64,000 nucleotides of DNA from Campylobacter_A concisus_Y. GTDB taxonomy: Bacteria > Campylobacterota > Campylobacteria > Campylobacterales > Campylobacteraceae. The translations under genes and the position numbers were made by a program. The notes under the pieces were generated by a model that was not told the origin of the DNA, made no database searches, and worked only from the letters and a program-made list of their open reading frames with translations. The DNA lies in assembly GCF_902460415.1 (NCBI RefSeq), contig NZ_CABPTY010000001.1:242655-306654 (forward strand), given 5' to 3'. This document shows positions 24,629-34,430 of the stretch, one piece after another; within the stretch, counting starts at the first letter, position 1, and each line of letters opens with the position of its first letter.

Positions 24629-26884
24629 TTAGAATCTTCTTCCGATAGTAAATTCAAATGTATTTGTATCATCGCCCTCTTTAGGTTTAAGGGCTTTTGC
24701 AAAGATTAGTTGAAGTGGTCCGATAGGTGTTATCCACTCGATACCAGTACCAACTGAAGATCTTTTTATCTCATTTAGGCTATTTTCGCCGATCATACCG
24801 TAGTCATAAAATACAACACCACGCATTTTGACACGATCTATTATAGGGAAGCTTATTTCAGCTGAATTATTAAATGAAGTTTCGCCGCCGTATTCGTAGT
24901 AGTCGCCATTATATTTTACCTTTGGAGATACGGTTCTGCTCTCGTAACCACGTAAGCTTCTTATACCACCAAGGTAAAGTCTTTCGTTGATCGGAGTATA
25001 TCCTCTTTCCCAAATTTTGCCAAAGCTTGCTTTGTATCTTAAGATAAGATCGTAGTCGATGTATTCTCTAAGACCTAGGTAGTAGTTAAAATTTGTGCGA
25101 TTTTTGATAAAGTCTATATCGCCACCAAGTCCAGCTATCTCAAATGATGTACTAGCTATGATGCCACGTCTTGGCAAGTAATAATCATCGGTGCTATTAT
25201 ATGTTAAAGCCGGAGTTATAGCGCTTTTTATAGCTTTACCTTCTCTATAAATTTCTTTTTTAGTTTTTGCGTTGATATCTCTTAGTTCATCATCTTTTAG
25301 AGTAATTTTGCTTTGCTCAATATTGTAAGTAAGCGATGCACTTAAATTTCTAGTTAGTTTTCTACCAAGAGTTGTGCTAAAGCCATAGCTTCTCTCTTTA
25401 TATGTTCTCCAGTCATAGTCATTTGCGTAAAGTGTTCCACCAAGGCTATACTCTGAGTCAAAAATTCTTGGGTTTGTAAGACTTATCTGGCCTGAAAGCT
25501 CTCTGTCACTTTTATCAACACTTACTTGTCCTTGAAGGCCAGAGCCAAAGATATTTGTGTCAGAAAGTGCTGCATTTAATAATAGTCCGTCACTACTGCC
25601 GTATCCGATACCGCCGCTTATTGAGCCAGTCGAAGCCTCTTTTACTTTTACTTTTAGATCGACAGTATTTTTATCAACTGGATCTTCTTCTATCTCAACA
25701 TCGTCAAAGTAGCTTGTTCTTTTTAATGCATCTTTTGAGTCTTGAAGGTCGGTTCTGCTATATAAATTTCCTTCAGTTAGATAAAGTTCGCGTCTTACAA
25801 CGCGGTCAACAGTCCTATCGTTTCCTGAAATTTGAACATTTCTTATATATACTTTTTCACCAGGATCTACTTCATAATCAATATCGACAGTTTTGTTTTC
25901 ATCAAATTTATCAGTCTTTGGATAGACTTTTACAAACGCATAACCTTTATCAGCAACCATATCATCGAGCTTTTTCATATCTTGGCGAAGTCTTGCTGAG
26001 TTCATTGTATCGCCATCCTCAAGCCTAAAGTCATCTATAATCTTTTTAGTGTCAAGCTCTAGCTCTTCAGGTGCTGTAATACTTACATTTGAAACCTTAT
26101 AAGGCTCACCCTCATGAACATAATAAGTAAGATCAGCTGTGTAGTTATCAAACGATGAATTTAAATAAGGTGACGAAATAGTCGCGTCTAAATAGCCTTT
26201 TTGGAAATATTTGTCTTGTATTCTTGCTGGATCATTTTCAAGCTCAAAAAGTTTAACTTTACCGTCATTTCTGCCCCAAAGCCAACCCATAAATTCTCTA
26301 CTTTTATTTGCAACTACTGGCTCAATGTCGTCATAATCAAACTCTTTTGCACCGACTAAATTTACATTTTTGATTATCATATTTTCGCCGCGGTTTATGT
26401 TGAGTGTTATAAAAAGTGAGCTGTCGTTATCTGCAACTGGTTGTTTTTCTACGTCTACAACGGTATCAAAATAACCCTTTGACTCATAATATTGGCGAAT
26501 TCTCTCTTTAGTTTTTTCTATTGTAAGCTCATCATACATATTGCCTGGTTTGATGTTGATTAGCGACTCGATCGCAGTTTTATCATTTGTTACAACACCT
26601 TTTAGATCGACCCTAGCAACACTTGGCTTCTCTTTTACGGCTACTAAAAGATTACCATTGCCTGTATCTTCTATATAGATATCATCGAAATAGTTTTGTT
26701 TGTATAAATTTGTGATCGCCTTATCGCTAAGCTTTGGAGTTAGATCCTGACCGACTTTTAAGCCCATTATTTGGCTTGCTACTTCAGGCGAAAGGTGAAT
26801 TAGGCCTTTAAAATTTATTGACTGGATTGTTTGTGCGCTTAGGCCACTGAAAGCTAATGCTAATAAAAATAATTTCTTTTTCAT
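24629..26884 (-). CDS. bamA: Outer-membrane protein assembly factor BamA
   Basis: 751 aa. Signal peptide to about residue 18 (MKKKLFLLALAFSGLSA), then five POTRA repeats to about 420, then the Omp85 beta-barrel, ending in FEFTIGRRF with the terminal Phe needed for barrel recognition. YGSSDGLLLNAALSDTNIFG near 440 and the LRGYESRTV lid-loop near 660 (VRGF/Y type) are characteristic. It folds outer-membrane barrels. A -10-like TATACT lies just upstream and AGG precedes the ATG. Confidence 0.97.
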   Translation of the reverse strand: MKKKLFLLALAFSGLSAQTIQSINFKGLIHLSPEVASQIMGLKVGQDLTPKLSDKAITNLYKQNYFDDIYIEDTGNGNLLVAVKEKPSVARVDLKGVVTNDKTAIESLINIKPGNMYDELTIEKTKERIRQYYESKGYFDTVVDVEKQPVADNDSSLFITLNINRGENMIIKNVNLVGAKEFDYDDIEPVVANKSREFMGWLWGRNDGKVKLFELENDPARIQDKYFQKGYLDATISSPYLNSSFDNYTADLTYYVHEGEPYKVSNVSITAPEELELDTKKIIDDFRLEDGDTMNSARLRQDMKKLDDMVADKGYAFVKVYPKTDKFDENKTVDIDYEVDPGEKVYIRNVQISGNDRTVDRVVRRELYLTEGNLYSRTDLQDSKDALKRTSYFDDVEIEEDPVDKNTVDLKVKVKEASTGSISGGIGYGSSDGLLLNAALSDTNIFGSGLQGQVSVDKSDRELSGQISLTNPRIFDSEYSLGGTLYANDYDWRTYKERSYGFSTTLGRKLTRNLSASLTYNIEQSKITLKDDELRDINAKTKKEIYREGKAIKSAITPALTYNSTDDYYLPRRGIIASTSFEIAGLGGDIDFIKNRTNFNYYLGLREYIDYDLILRYKASFGKIWERGYTPINERLYLGGIRSLRGYESRTVSPKVKYNGDYYEYGGETSFNNSAEISFPIIDRVKMRGVVFYDYGMIGENSLNEIKRSSVGTGIEWITPIGPLQLIFAKALKPKEGDDTNTFEFTIGRRF

Positions 26885-26904
26885 TAAATTTAACCTAGAG
26901 TTTT

Positions 26905-26910
26905 AGTATA
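26905..26910 (-). promoter_or_regulatory. Possible -10 box of bamA
   Basis: TATACT on the minus strand, 20 nt before the bamA ATG, would give a leader of about 14 nt that just holds the AGG ribosome site. It shares the 89-nt divergent gap with the tyrA promoter. Confidence 0.4.
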
Positions 26911-26916
26911 AGTGCG

Positions 26917-26922
26917 TATAAT
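26917..26922 (+). promoter_or_regulatory. -10 box of tyrA
   Basis: A perfect TATAAT in the bamA/tyrA divergent gap, 51 nt before the tyrA ATG. It lies within 10 nt of the bamA -10 on the other strand, so the two promoters face apart from nearly the same spot. Confidence 0.5.
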
Positions 26923-26973
26923 ATCATATTTTATTTTTAATAAATTTAAATTTTATAATTTTGAAGGTTTTTT

Positions 26974-27804
26974 ATGAAAATAGGTATCATCGGACTTGGT
27001 CTTATGGGTGGCTCACTTGGGCTAGCATTAAAAGATGAAAAATTAATCTCTTGTGTTAGCGGATACGATAAAGACGAAAATCATAGCAAAAAGGCCTTAG
27101 AGCTTGGCTTGGTGCATGAAATTTTAAGCATTGACGAGATGAAAAAGAAGTGTGACATCATCTTTTTGGCTGTGCCAGTCGAGGCTATCGTGAGCATCGT
27201 GCAAAATTTAACCGATATTAGCGAAGATACAACTATCATTGATTTTGGCTCAACCAAACAAAAGATAATAGAAGCTGTGCCAGAAAAAATTCGTAAAAAT
27301 TTCATCCCAGCTCATCCAATGGCAGGTACCGAGTATTCTGGTCCAGAGGCTGCTTTCAAATCACTTTACACAGGAGCAACTGTTATCGTTTGTGACTTTG
27401 CTGAGAGCGCAGAAAAACATGTAAAAAGAAGCGTGGAGTTATTTTCTTGCCTTGGTATGAAGATCATTTTTATGAGTGCGAAAGAGCATGATCATCACGT
27501 GGGTCTTATTTCGCATTTGCCTCATGCGATTGCATTTTCTCTTGCGAGTGGGATTTTAAAAGAAGAGGATAAAAGGCACATCGTAGCACTTGGCGGACCT
27601 ACATTTAAGGGTATGATACGTGTCGCAAAGAGTTCGCCTTTTATGTGGAGCGATATTTTTAAGCAAAATAAAAATAATGTTGTTGAAGCCATAAATATGT
27701 TTGAAAAAGAGCTAAATTTGTGCAAAGATCTCATCAAAGATGAACGCTGGGATGAACTTTTTGCCTGGATGAGCGACGCTAGGGCTGTAAGAGAAATTTT
27801 GTAA
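26974..27804 (+). CDS. tyrA: Prephenate dehydrogenase
   Basis: 276 aa. It converts prephenate to 4-hydroxyphenylpyruvate for tyrosine. The NAD Rossmann motif GIIGLGLMGGSLGLAL is at the start, HPMAGTEYSGPEAA near 110 is the substrate site with the catalytic His region, and SHLPHAIAFSLA near 178 is conserved. It is a single-function enzyme without a chorismate mutase domain. RBS GAAGG precedes the ATG. Confidence 0.95.
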   Translation: MKIGIIGLGLMGGSLGLALKDEKLISCVSGYDKDENHSKKALELGLVHEILSIDEMKKKCDIIFLAVPVEAIVSIVQNLTDISEDTTIIDFGSTKQKIIEAVPEKIRKNFIPAHPMAGTEYSGPEAAFKSLYTGATVIVCDFAESAEKHVKRSVELFSCLGMKIIFMSAKEHDHHVGLISHLPHAIAFSLASGILKEEDKRHIVALGGPTFKGMIRVAKSSPFMWSDIFKQNKNNVVEAINMFEKELNLCKDLIKDERWDELFAWMSDARAVREIL

Positions 27805-27866
27805 TTAACTAAAAATTTATTGATTTACGTGTAAAATTTTGCAAATAAAATTTAAGGTAAAAATAT

Positions 27867-29237
27867 ATGTATAGACGTGGAATTGGTGGTTTTGGTATTG
27901 TTGTGCTTTTGCTAATTTTAATTTTAGCCGGTGGTTTTGGCTATGCTTTGATGTCAAAAGATTTTGAGCGAAATGAACCGATAATTGGTGTTGCTGATAA
28001 GGTTTATTGGAATCTTAGAACCCCAATGAATATCAAATTTAAAGACGATAGTGGTATAAAATTTGTACGAATTAGTATGAATGATGGGAAAAATGATCTA
28101 AATTTGTTAAATCAAATCATACAAAATCCAAGTACTGAGCTTGATGTAAATTTAACCTTTCCAAAGACTGGCTTTTTTGCTCAAAAAGATACCTATGAGA
28201 TGAATATCGAAGCTGTAGATACTAGCAAATGGAGCTTTTTTACTGGCAACAAAGCTAGTAAAAAGGTTGAAGTAGTGCTTGATACTTCAAAGCCTGATCT
28301 TTACGTACTTTCACAGTCTTATTCTATCTCAAAAGGTGGTAGCGCGGTTGTGGTCTTTAGAGCAACTGATAATCAGCTAAAAGAGGTTTATGTGCAGACA
28401 AATTTTGGTAAGAAATTTAAGGCAGTGCCATTTTATAAAGAGGGCTTTTATGCAGCACTTGTTGCTTGGCCAGTTCAGGTTGAAAATTTTAGTGCTGAGG
28501 TCATTGCAAGAGACTTTGCAGGCAACGAAAGTAAGTCACATGTTAGGTATTTTTACGAAAATGTAAAGTATAAAACTTCAACTATTGCATTAAATGATAG
28601 ATTTTTAGATGGTAAGATAGTTGATTTAACAGATCAATATGCAAAAGATCCAAGTGCGCTTTCAAGGCTTGAGAAAATGAGATTTGTCAATGAAACGCTT
28701 CGAAACTCAAATGAGGAAAAGATAACAGCACTTACTACAAATCCTGGCGATGAGATGTTAGCTGGCTTTAGTGTGACACCATTTTACCCACTAAGAAATG
28801 GTAAAAAAGTGGCTGACTTCGCCGATCACCGATACTATACATATAATAACGAGCAAGTAAGCGAATCTTGGCATATGGGAATAGACTTTGCAAGCGTGGC
28901 AGCGGCTCCTATAATAGCTAGTAATGCTGGTCGCGTTGTGCTAGCATCTGAGAATGGAATTTATGGTTTAAACATTGTGATAGATCATGGATTTGGGCTT
29001 TATTCGCTTTATGGACACTGCTCAAGCACTAGAGTAAAAGAGGGCGATATGGTGGCAGCTGGCGATCAAATAGGCACTACTGGAACTAGTGGTCTTGCGC
29101 TTGGCGATCACCTTCACTTTGGAATTTTAGTCCAAGGCGAAGAGGTGAGACCACAACAATGGATGGACAAAAAGTGGATAAAAGATAATATCACAAGTGT
29201 CTTAGATGCTGCAAAAGCGATGATAGATAAGAACTAA
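27867..29237 (+). CDS. M23 (LytM-type) peptidoglycan endopeptidase
   Basis: 456 aa. One N-terminal membrane helix (about 8-28) anchors a periplasmic protein. The N-terminal two thirds are beta-rich with no named motif. The C-terminal M23 domain from about 320 has the zinc ligands in HMGIDFAS and in GDHLHFGI, and the conserved LYGHCSS. It probably trims peptide crosslinks and may help cell shape, like the Csd proteins of Helicobacter; the specific role is inference. Confidence 0.92.
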   Translation: MYRRGIGGFGIVVLLLILILAGGFGYALMSKDFERNEPIIGVADKVYWNLRTPMNIKFKDDSGIKFVRISMNDGKNDLNLLNQIIQNPSTELDVNLTFPKTGFFAQKDTYEMNIEAVDTSKWSFFTGNKASKKVEVVLDTSKPDLYVLSQSYSISKGGSAVVVFRATDNQLKEVYVQTNFGKKFKAVPFYKEGFYAALVAWPVQVENFSAEVIARDFAGNESKSHVRYFYENVKYKTSTIALNDRFLDGKIVDLTDQYAKDPSALSRLEKMRFVNETLRNSNEEKITALTTNPGDEMLAGFSVTPFYPLRNGKKVADFADHRYYTYNNEQVSESWHMGIDFASVAAAPIIASNAGRVVLASENGIYGLNIVIDHGFGLYSLYGHCSSTRVKEGDMVAAGDQIGTTGTSGLALGDHLHFGILVQGEEVRPQQWMDKKWIKDNITSVLDAAKAMIDKN

Positions 29238-29264
29238 AAATTTGCAAAATTGATTTTTTAGTGC

Positions 29265-29270
29265 TATCAT
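29265..29270 (+). promoter_or_regulatory. Possible -10 box of lpxC
   Basis: TATCAT preceded by TGC (extended -10 form) lies 34 nt before the lpxC TTG, in the 61-nt gap after the M23 gene. Confidence 0.4.
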
Positions 29271-29298
29271 AAGCGCATTAAAAATATAAGGAAAATTC

Positions 29299-30183
29299 TT
29301 GAAACAAACTACTATCGCAAGACGCGTTGAGACCGTTGGTATAGGGCTTCATAAAGGTGAGCCGATAAGACTTATACTAGAACCTCTTGATGCAAATTCT
29401 GGTATTATTTTGCACCGCGAAGATCTTGGTATTAGTTTTAAAGCTGAACCTAAAAATGTTATAAATACGCAAATGGCAACCGTTGTTGGTAACGAAAAGG
29501 GCTTTATTAGTACGATCGAACACCTGATGTCAGCCATAAATGGTTACGGTATTGATAATATTAGAATCTCTGTTGATGCAAATGAAATTCCAGTGATGGA
29601 CGGTAGTGCAATAAGCTTTTGTATGCTACTTGATGAAGCTGGCATAAGATATCTTGATGCTGGCAAAAAAGTAATTCTTGTCCGCCGCGAAGTTGAAGTC
29701 GTTGAGGGTTCTAAATTTGTGCGAACTTCACCTTCAAGAAATCCAAAATTTGACTACACGATAAAATTTGATCATCCAGTTATTGGTGAACAAAGATATG
29801 TTTTTGATTTTAGTAAAAGCTCTTTTATAAAAAATATAGCTCGTGCTAGAACTTTTGGATTTTTGAAAGATTTACAGCGTTTGCAAGCTCAAAATTTAGC
29901 TCTTGGTGCATCGCTTGATAATGCCGTGGCAATCGATGATACGCATATCCTAAATCCAGAGGGTTTGAGATTTGAAAATGAGTTTGTAAGGCACAAAATT
30001 TTAGATGCGATTGGTGATTTAAGCTTGCTTGGAGCGCCTTTATTGGGCGATTATACAGCATTTGCTGGAAGCCACGATCTAAATCACAAATTAACTCTTG
30101 CTTTGATGGCCGATGAGAAAAACTACGAGATCGCAACTCTAAACGGTGAACTTCTAAAAGAGTATCAAAAGGTATTCGCATAG
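29299..30183 (+). CDS. lpxC: UDP-3-O-acyl-N-acetylglucosamine deacetylase
   Basis: 294 aa from a TTG with AAGGAAAA upstream. The committed step of lipid A synthesis. Zinc ligands: His in STIEHLMSAINGYG near 76, and His and Asp in RHKILDAIGDLSLLG near 230. MDGSA near 100 and ARTFGF near 190 are also conserved. Its stop TAG overlaps an ATA that seems to start the next gene (ATAG). Confidence 0.97.
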   Translation: MKQTTIARRVETVGIGLHKGEPIRLILEPLDANSGIILHREDLGISFKAEPKNVINTQMATVVGNEKGFISTIEHLMSAINGYGIDNIRISVDANEIPVMDGSAISFCMLLDEAGIRYLDAGKKVILVRREVEVVEGSKFVRTSPSRNPKFDYTIKFDHPVIGEQRYVFDFSKSSFIKNIARARTFGFLKDLQRLQAQNLALGASLDNAVAIDDTHILNPEGLRFENEFVRHKILDAIGDLSLLGAPLLGDYTAFAGSHDLNHKLTLALMADEKNYEIATLNGELLKEYQKVFA

Positions 30184-30626
30184 AAAATATTGAAATTTTA
30201 GTTGTCTCTTTATCGACTCCGCTCTTGGTTGGAGTTTATAAAGACGGCGTAAAATTTGATGAAATTACTACTGATGAACATGTCAGTGAAGCTTTGATAA
30301 AAATCTTAGAAAATTTATCCTCTAAATTCAATATCACAAAAATTATCTATGCAAATACGCCAGGAAGCTTTATGGGGTTAAAGGTGGCCTATGTCATTTT
30401 AAAGACTTTCTCTTTAGTAAAGGGTTGCGAATTTTATGCGGTTAGCGGCTTTAGCTTAAATGGAGGTCAAGCGATCAGAGCAAATAAAAATTTAAGCTTC
30501 ATTTTAAAAGATGGCAAAATTTCACTTAAAAAAGTAGAGCCAGTAGGATTTAGGTTGCCTTTAAATTTAGATGAATTAAAACTAAATTCAGATACACTTC
30601 CAGATTATATCATCCAAGCAGTTTAG
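30180..30626 (+). CDS. tsaB: TsaB-like protein (tRNA t6A synthesis), apparent ATA start
   Basis: 148 aa if started at ATA 30180. ANTPGSFMGLKVAY matches the TsaB GPGSFTGLR motif, and the first strand ILVVSLSTPLLVGVYKDG matches the family's N-terminal hairpin. TsaB is the inactive ASKHA partner of TsaD in t6A37 formation. The only ordinary start in frame is TTG 30225, which would cut that first strand off. AAAAGG at 30167-30172 is 7 nt before the ATA, which overlaps the lpxC stop as ATAG. The conserved DTS is SLS here. Function moderately sure, start less so. Confidence 0.7.
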   Translation: MENIEILVVSLSTPLLVGVYKDGVKFDEITTDEHVSEALIKILENLSSKFNITKIIYANTPGSFMGLKVAYVILKTFSLVKGCEFYAVSGFSLNGGQAIRANKNLSFILKDGKISLKKVEPVGFRLPLNLDELKLNSDTLPDYIIQAV

Positions 30627-30634
30627 GAGAAATT

Positions 30635-31519
30635 TTGAATATCTTAGTGCCTGCAACAAGTGCGAATTTGGGCCCTGGTTTTGATGCTTTGGGGCTTAGT
30701 TTGAAGCTTTTTAATAGCGTGAAAATCGAGTCAGCAAAATTTAGCTCAGTGTCGATAAACGGCGAAGGCAGTGGAAGTGTAAATTTAAAGAGAAATAACA
30801 TATTCCTAAGTATTTTTAATGAAATTTTTTTTGAGCTAACTGGTAAAAATGAAAATTTTAGAGTCGTTTTTGAAAATAATATCCCATTTTCAAGGGGACT
30901 TGGCAGTAGCTCCGCTGTTATCGTTGGAGCCATTGCTTCAGCGTACGAAATGGCTGGCTTTAAGGCAAGTAAAGATACGGTTTTAAATAAAGCTATCATC
31001 TATGAAACCCATCCTGATAATATCTCGCCAGCAGTTCACGGCGGATTTATCAGCGCGATCGTAAAAAATGGCAATGTCTACGCAAATAAAATAAATTTAA
31101 GCGACGAGATAAAGGCGGTAGTTGTTATCCCAAATAAACCAATGAGTACATCCTCGTCAAGACAAATTTTGCCAAAAAACTATACGATGAAAGAGTGTGT
31201 AAATAACTTATCTCATGCTGCTTTTTTAACGTCTTGTTTTTATGAAAAAAAGTATGATCTCTTAAAAATAGCAAGCAAAGATTTGATGCATGAAGAGCGT
31301 AGAATGCACGCTTTAGAAGAGCTTTTTGAAGTTAGAAAAGTAGCTTATGAAAATGGTGCTTTAATGAGCACGCTTTCAGGCTCAGGCTCAAGCTTTTTAA
31401 ATATCGCTTACAAAGATGATGCTAAAAATTTACAAGATATTTTAAAGAGTAAATTTAGTGATTTTAGGGTTGAGGTTTTTTCATTTGATAACGATGGATA
31501 CGAAATTACGCAAAGCTAA
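30635..31519 (+). CDS. thrB: Homoserine kinase
   Basis: 294 aa from a TTG with AGGAGA just upstream. GHMP kinase: PATSANLGPGFDALGL at the start binds the substrate, and IPFSRGLGSSSAVIVGA near 88 is the phosphate loop. STLSGSGSSFLN near 248 is the C-terminal GHMP motif. It phosphorylates homoserine toward threonine. It follows the TsaB-like gene by 8 nt. Confidence 0.96.
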   Translation: MNILVPATSANLGPGFDALGLSLKLFNSVKIESAKFSSVSINGEGSGSVNLKRNNIFLSIFNEIFFELTGKNENFRVVFENNIPFSRGLGSSSAVIVGAIASAYEMAGFKASKDTVLNKAIIYETHPDNISPAVHGGFISAIVKNGNVYANKINLSDEIKAVVVIPNKPMSTSSSRQILPKNYTMKECVNNLSHAAFLTSCFYEKKYDLLKIASKDLMHEERRMHALEELFEVRKVAYENGALMSTLSGSGSSFLNIAYKDDAKNLQDILKSKFSDFRVEVFSFDNDGYEITQS

Positions 31520-31540
31520 AAACAAGTTTAAAAAGATATA

Positions 31541-31795
31541 ATGAACAAAAATAATCCTGTAAGGACATGTGTCGCTTGTAAAATTAAAATTTCTCAGAGC
31601 TTGCTAAAAAGATACCGCTTGGTAGGTAAAAATTTAGAGCATGGCAAAGGAAATGGTCGTAGCTTTTATCTGTGCGACAAATGTATGCAAAAAGATATAA
31701 AAATTTTAAAAAAAATAATTGATAAACAAACTAAAGGTGCTTTTATTTGTGATGCACCAAAGTTAAAGGAGATACTCTTAAATGAGCAATGTTAG
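31541..31795 (+). CDS. YlxR family RNA-binding protein (DUF448)
   Basis: 84 aa. VRTCVACKIKISQSLLKRY and GRSFYLCDKC are the two family signatures, forming a basic RNA-binding surface. YlxR is linked to nusA/infB clusters and was tied to RNase P in other bacteria. Its end overlaps the infB start by 14 nt, giving tight coupling. Lys-rich C-terminus. Confidence 0.92.
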   Translation: MNKNNPVRTCVACKIKISQSLLKRYRLVGKNLEHGKGNGRSFYLCDKCMQKDIKILKKIIDKQTKGAFICDAPKLKEILLNEQC

Positions 31796-34430
31796 GATTT
31801 CAGAGATCGCAAACGAGCTTGGCTATCCAAGTAAAGAGATAGTAGGAAAAGCTCAAGAGTTAGGATTAAAAGTCAAAACTCACTCAAATGCAGTTAGCCT
31901 TGAAGAGGCCGAAGCTATATATGAATATGTTCAAACTGGCGTGATACCAGATAAATTTAAAAAGAAAAAGAGTGAACCTAAACCAAAAAAAGAGCCTAAA
32001 AAAGAAGTAGAAAAAGAGTCAGTAAAAAAAGAAGAAAAACAAAAAAGTGAACCTAAAAAAGCTACTACTAAAACTGAGTCAAAGTCGGTAAAAGCTGAGC
32101 CTAAGAAAGAGGCACAAATTTTAGAAGAAAAACAAAAAATTGAGCCTAAAAAAGAAGAAATAAAAGTAGAGCAAAAACAAGTCGAAGCTCCAAGGCCAAA
32201 AGAGAGCTTGGCCGATGTGACTCAAAAAAGACGTGGCCTTGTGATAGTAAAAAAGAAAAAAGACTATGAAGCGCCAATTGCTACAAAAGAAGAGAAAAAG
32301 CCTGAGCCAAGCATAGCTAATATAAGCGATTTTAAAAGTATGTTTTCAGCAAATGATGAAAATTTAGCTAAGAAAAAGAAAAAAGATAAAAAAGTAGTTG
32401 TTGCAAGTAAAAAGGATAACACTCAGAAGATGGATCTACTTGGCGGAAGTGATTTTGGTGACATTGTACTAGAAGATGAAGATGTAGTTGTTCTTCCTGA
32501 TTTTAGCTTTAAAACCCCAGCACCAGTACCTGCTCAAAAGACAAAACAGCCAAATGTTATGAGAACTACGATCAATAACACGATAAATTCATTTGGCGAA
32601 GGCGGCATTCAAAGAAGAGCTAGAAAAAAACACAAAAAGCCTGAAAATAAGCAAAACAACGAAGCTGTGACGTCTATAAATATTCCAAAAGAAATTCGTG
32701 TTTATGAATTTGCTGAAAAGCTAAATAAGCAGCCAAGTGAGATCATAGGTAAGTTATTTATGCTTGGTATGATGACAACAAAAAATGACTTTTTGGATGA
32801 AGATGCGATAGAAATTTTGGCTGATGAGTTTAATGTAGAGGTTAATATCATCGACGATCAAAAAGAATTTGACTACGTAGCAGCCTATGAAGAAGAGATA
32901 AAAGACGATGAAAATCTCCAGCCAAGAGCACCAGTCATAACCATCATGGGTCACGTTGATCATGGTAAAACTTCATTGCTTGATTACATTAGAAATTCTC
33001 GCGTAGCAGCTGGCGAGGCTGGCGGTATCACTCAGCACGTGGGTGCTTATATGGTAAATAAAAACGGCAAAAATATTACATTTATCGACACTCCAGGTCA
33101 CGAAGCGTTTACCGCTATGCGTGCAAGGGGTGCTGGCGTAACTGATATAGTTATCATCGTTGTTGCAGCAGATGACGGCGTAAAACCACAGACAAAAGAG
33201 GCGGTCAGCCACGCAAAAGCCGCTGGTGTGCCAATAATCATCGCGATAAACAAAATGGATAAAGAGTCAGCAAATCCTGACCTAGTAAAGACTGGTCTTG
33301 CTGAGCTTGACATTATGCCAACAGAGTGGGGTGGCAAGTATGAATTTGTGCCGATCTCTGCAAAAACAGGCATGGGCATAGATGATCTACTTGAGATCGT
33401 GCTTTTGCAAGCTGATCTTTTGGAGCTAAAAGCAAATCCAAAGGCAAATGCAAAAGCAACGGTTATCGAGAGCTCGCTTCAAAAGGGTCGTGGTCCAGTA
33501 GCCACTATCATCGTTGAAAATGGTACGCTTCATGTTGGAGATACTGTCGTAGCTGGCGTTGCATATGGAAAGATAAGAAGCTTGCTTGATGACCAAGGTA
33601 AGCCTTTACAAGATATAAAACCAGGTGAATGTGGTGTGATAGTAGGTCTTAGCGAAATAGCAGAGGCTGGCGAGACATTAATAGGCGTAAAAACTGATAA
33701 AGAGGCTCGTGAATACGCACAGAAAAAAGCTGAATATATCCGCCAAAAAGAGCTTAGTAAGAGTACAAAAGTTAGTATTGATGAGCTTAGCGCCAAGATT
33801 GCCGAGGGTGAGTTAAAGACGCTTCCAGTCATCATCAAAGCTGACGTTGGTGGTTCACTTGAGGCGCTAAAAGCAAGCCTAGAAAAACTAGCAAATGATG
33901 AGATCAGAGTAAATGTTATCCACTCTGGTGTTGGCGGCATCACGCAAAGTGACGTGGCACTTGCTAGTGCGAGTGAAGACTGTATAATCCTTGGTTTTAA
34001 CATAAGACCAACTGGCGAGATAAAAGAAAAGGCAAAAGAGAGCGGTGTCGAGATAAAGACTTACAACGTTATTTATAATTTAATTGACGACGTGAAAGCG
34101 ATCTTGGGCGGACTAATGTCACCGATAATTAGAGAAGAGCAGCTTGGTCAAGCTCAGGTTCGCCAAGTGATCCATGTGCCAAAAGTCGGTACTATTGCTG
34201 GATGTATCGTCACTGAGGGCACGATAAACAGAGGTGCAAAAATTCGTCTTATTAGAGAAGGCGTGGTCGTTTATGAGGGCTTAGTAAGCTCACTAAAACG
34301 CTTCAAAGATGATGTCAAAGAGGTTGCTAAAGGCTACGAGTGTGGCGTTGGTATCGAAAATTTCAATGACATCAGAGAAAACGACTATATCGAAAGCTTT
34401 AAAGAAGTCAAGGAGAAAGCTACTCTATGA
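31782..34430 (+). CDS. infB: Translation initiation factor IF-2
   Basis: 882 aa. An N-terminal IF2_N domain (RISEIANELGYPSKEI) is followed by a long Lys/Glu-rich linker (about 60-300) with KKEPKKE-type repeats and a second IF2_N-like part (EIRVYEFAEKLNKQPSEII) near 307. The G domain starts near 385: GHVDHGKTS, DTPGHEAF and NKMD. Domains II-IV follow to the fMet-tRNA binding end (VGIENFNDIRENDYIE). It positions initiator tRNA on the 30S subunit. It overlaps ylxR and rbfA. Confidence 0.98.
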   Translation: MSNVRISEIANELGYPSKEIVGKAQELGLKVKTHSNAVSLEEAEAIYEYVQTGVIPDKFKKKKSEPKPKKEPKKEVEKESVKKEEKQKSEPKKATTKTESKSVKAEPKKEAQILEEKQKIEPKKEEIKVEQKQVEAPRPKESLADVTQKRRGLVIVKKKKDYEAPIATKEEKKPEPSIANISDFKSMFSANDENLAKKKKKDKKVVVASKKDNTQKMDLLGGSDFGDIVLEDEDVVVLPDFSFKTPAPVPAQKTKQPNVMRTTINNTINSFGEGGIQRRARKKHKKPENKQNNEAVTSINIPKEIRVYEFAEKLNKQPSEIIGKLFMLGMMTTKNDFLDEDAIEILADEFNVEVNIIDDQKEFDYVAAYEEEIKDDENLQPRAPVITIMGHVDHGKTSLLDYIRNSRVAAGEAGGITQHVGAYMVNKNGKNITFIDTPGHEAFTAMRARGAGVTDIVIIVVAADDGVKPQTKEAVSHAKAAGVPIIIAINKMDKESANPDLVKTGLAELDIMPTEWGGKYEFVPISAKTGMGIDDLLEIVLLQADLLELKANPKANAKATVIESSLQKGRGPVATIIVENGTLHVGDTVVAGVAYGKIRSLLDDQGKPLQDIKPGECGVIVGLSEIAEAGETLIGVKTDKEAREYAQKKAEYIRQKELSKSTKVSIDELSAKIAEGELKTLPVIIKADVGGSLEALKASLEKLANDEIRVNVIHSGVGGITQSDVALASASEDCIILGFNIRPTGEIKEKAKESGVEIKTYNVIYNLIDDVKAILGGLMSPIIREEQLGQAQVRQVIHVPKVGTIAGCIVTEGTINRGAKIRLIREGVVVYEGLVSSLKRFKDDVKEVAKGYECGVGIENFNDIRENDYIESFKEVKEKATL

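Noticed and set aside
30610..30999. 129-codon minus-strand frame over thrB
   Set aside because: It is a shadow of the thrB frame, whose GHMP motifs are clear.
33530..34003. 157-codon minus-strand frame over infB
   Set aside because: infB is conserved throughout, and the antisense frame has no start signal or motif.
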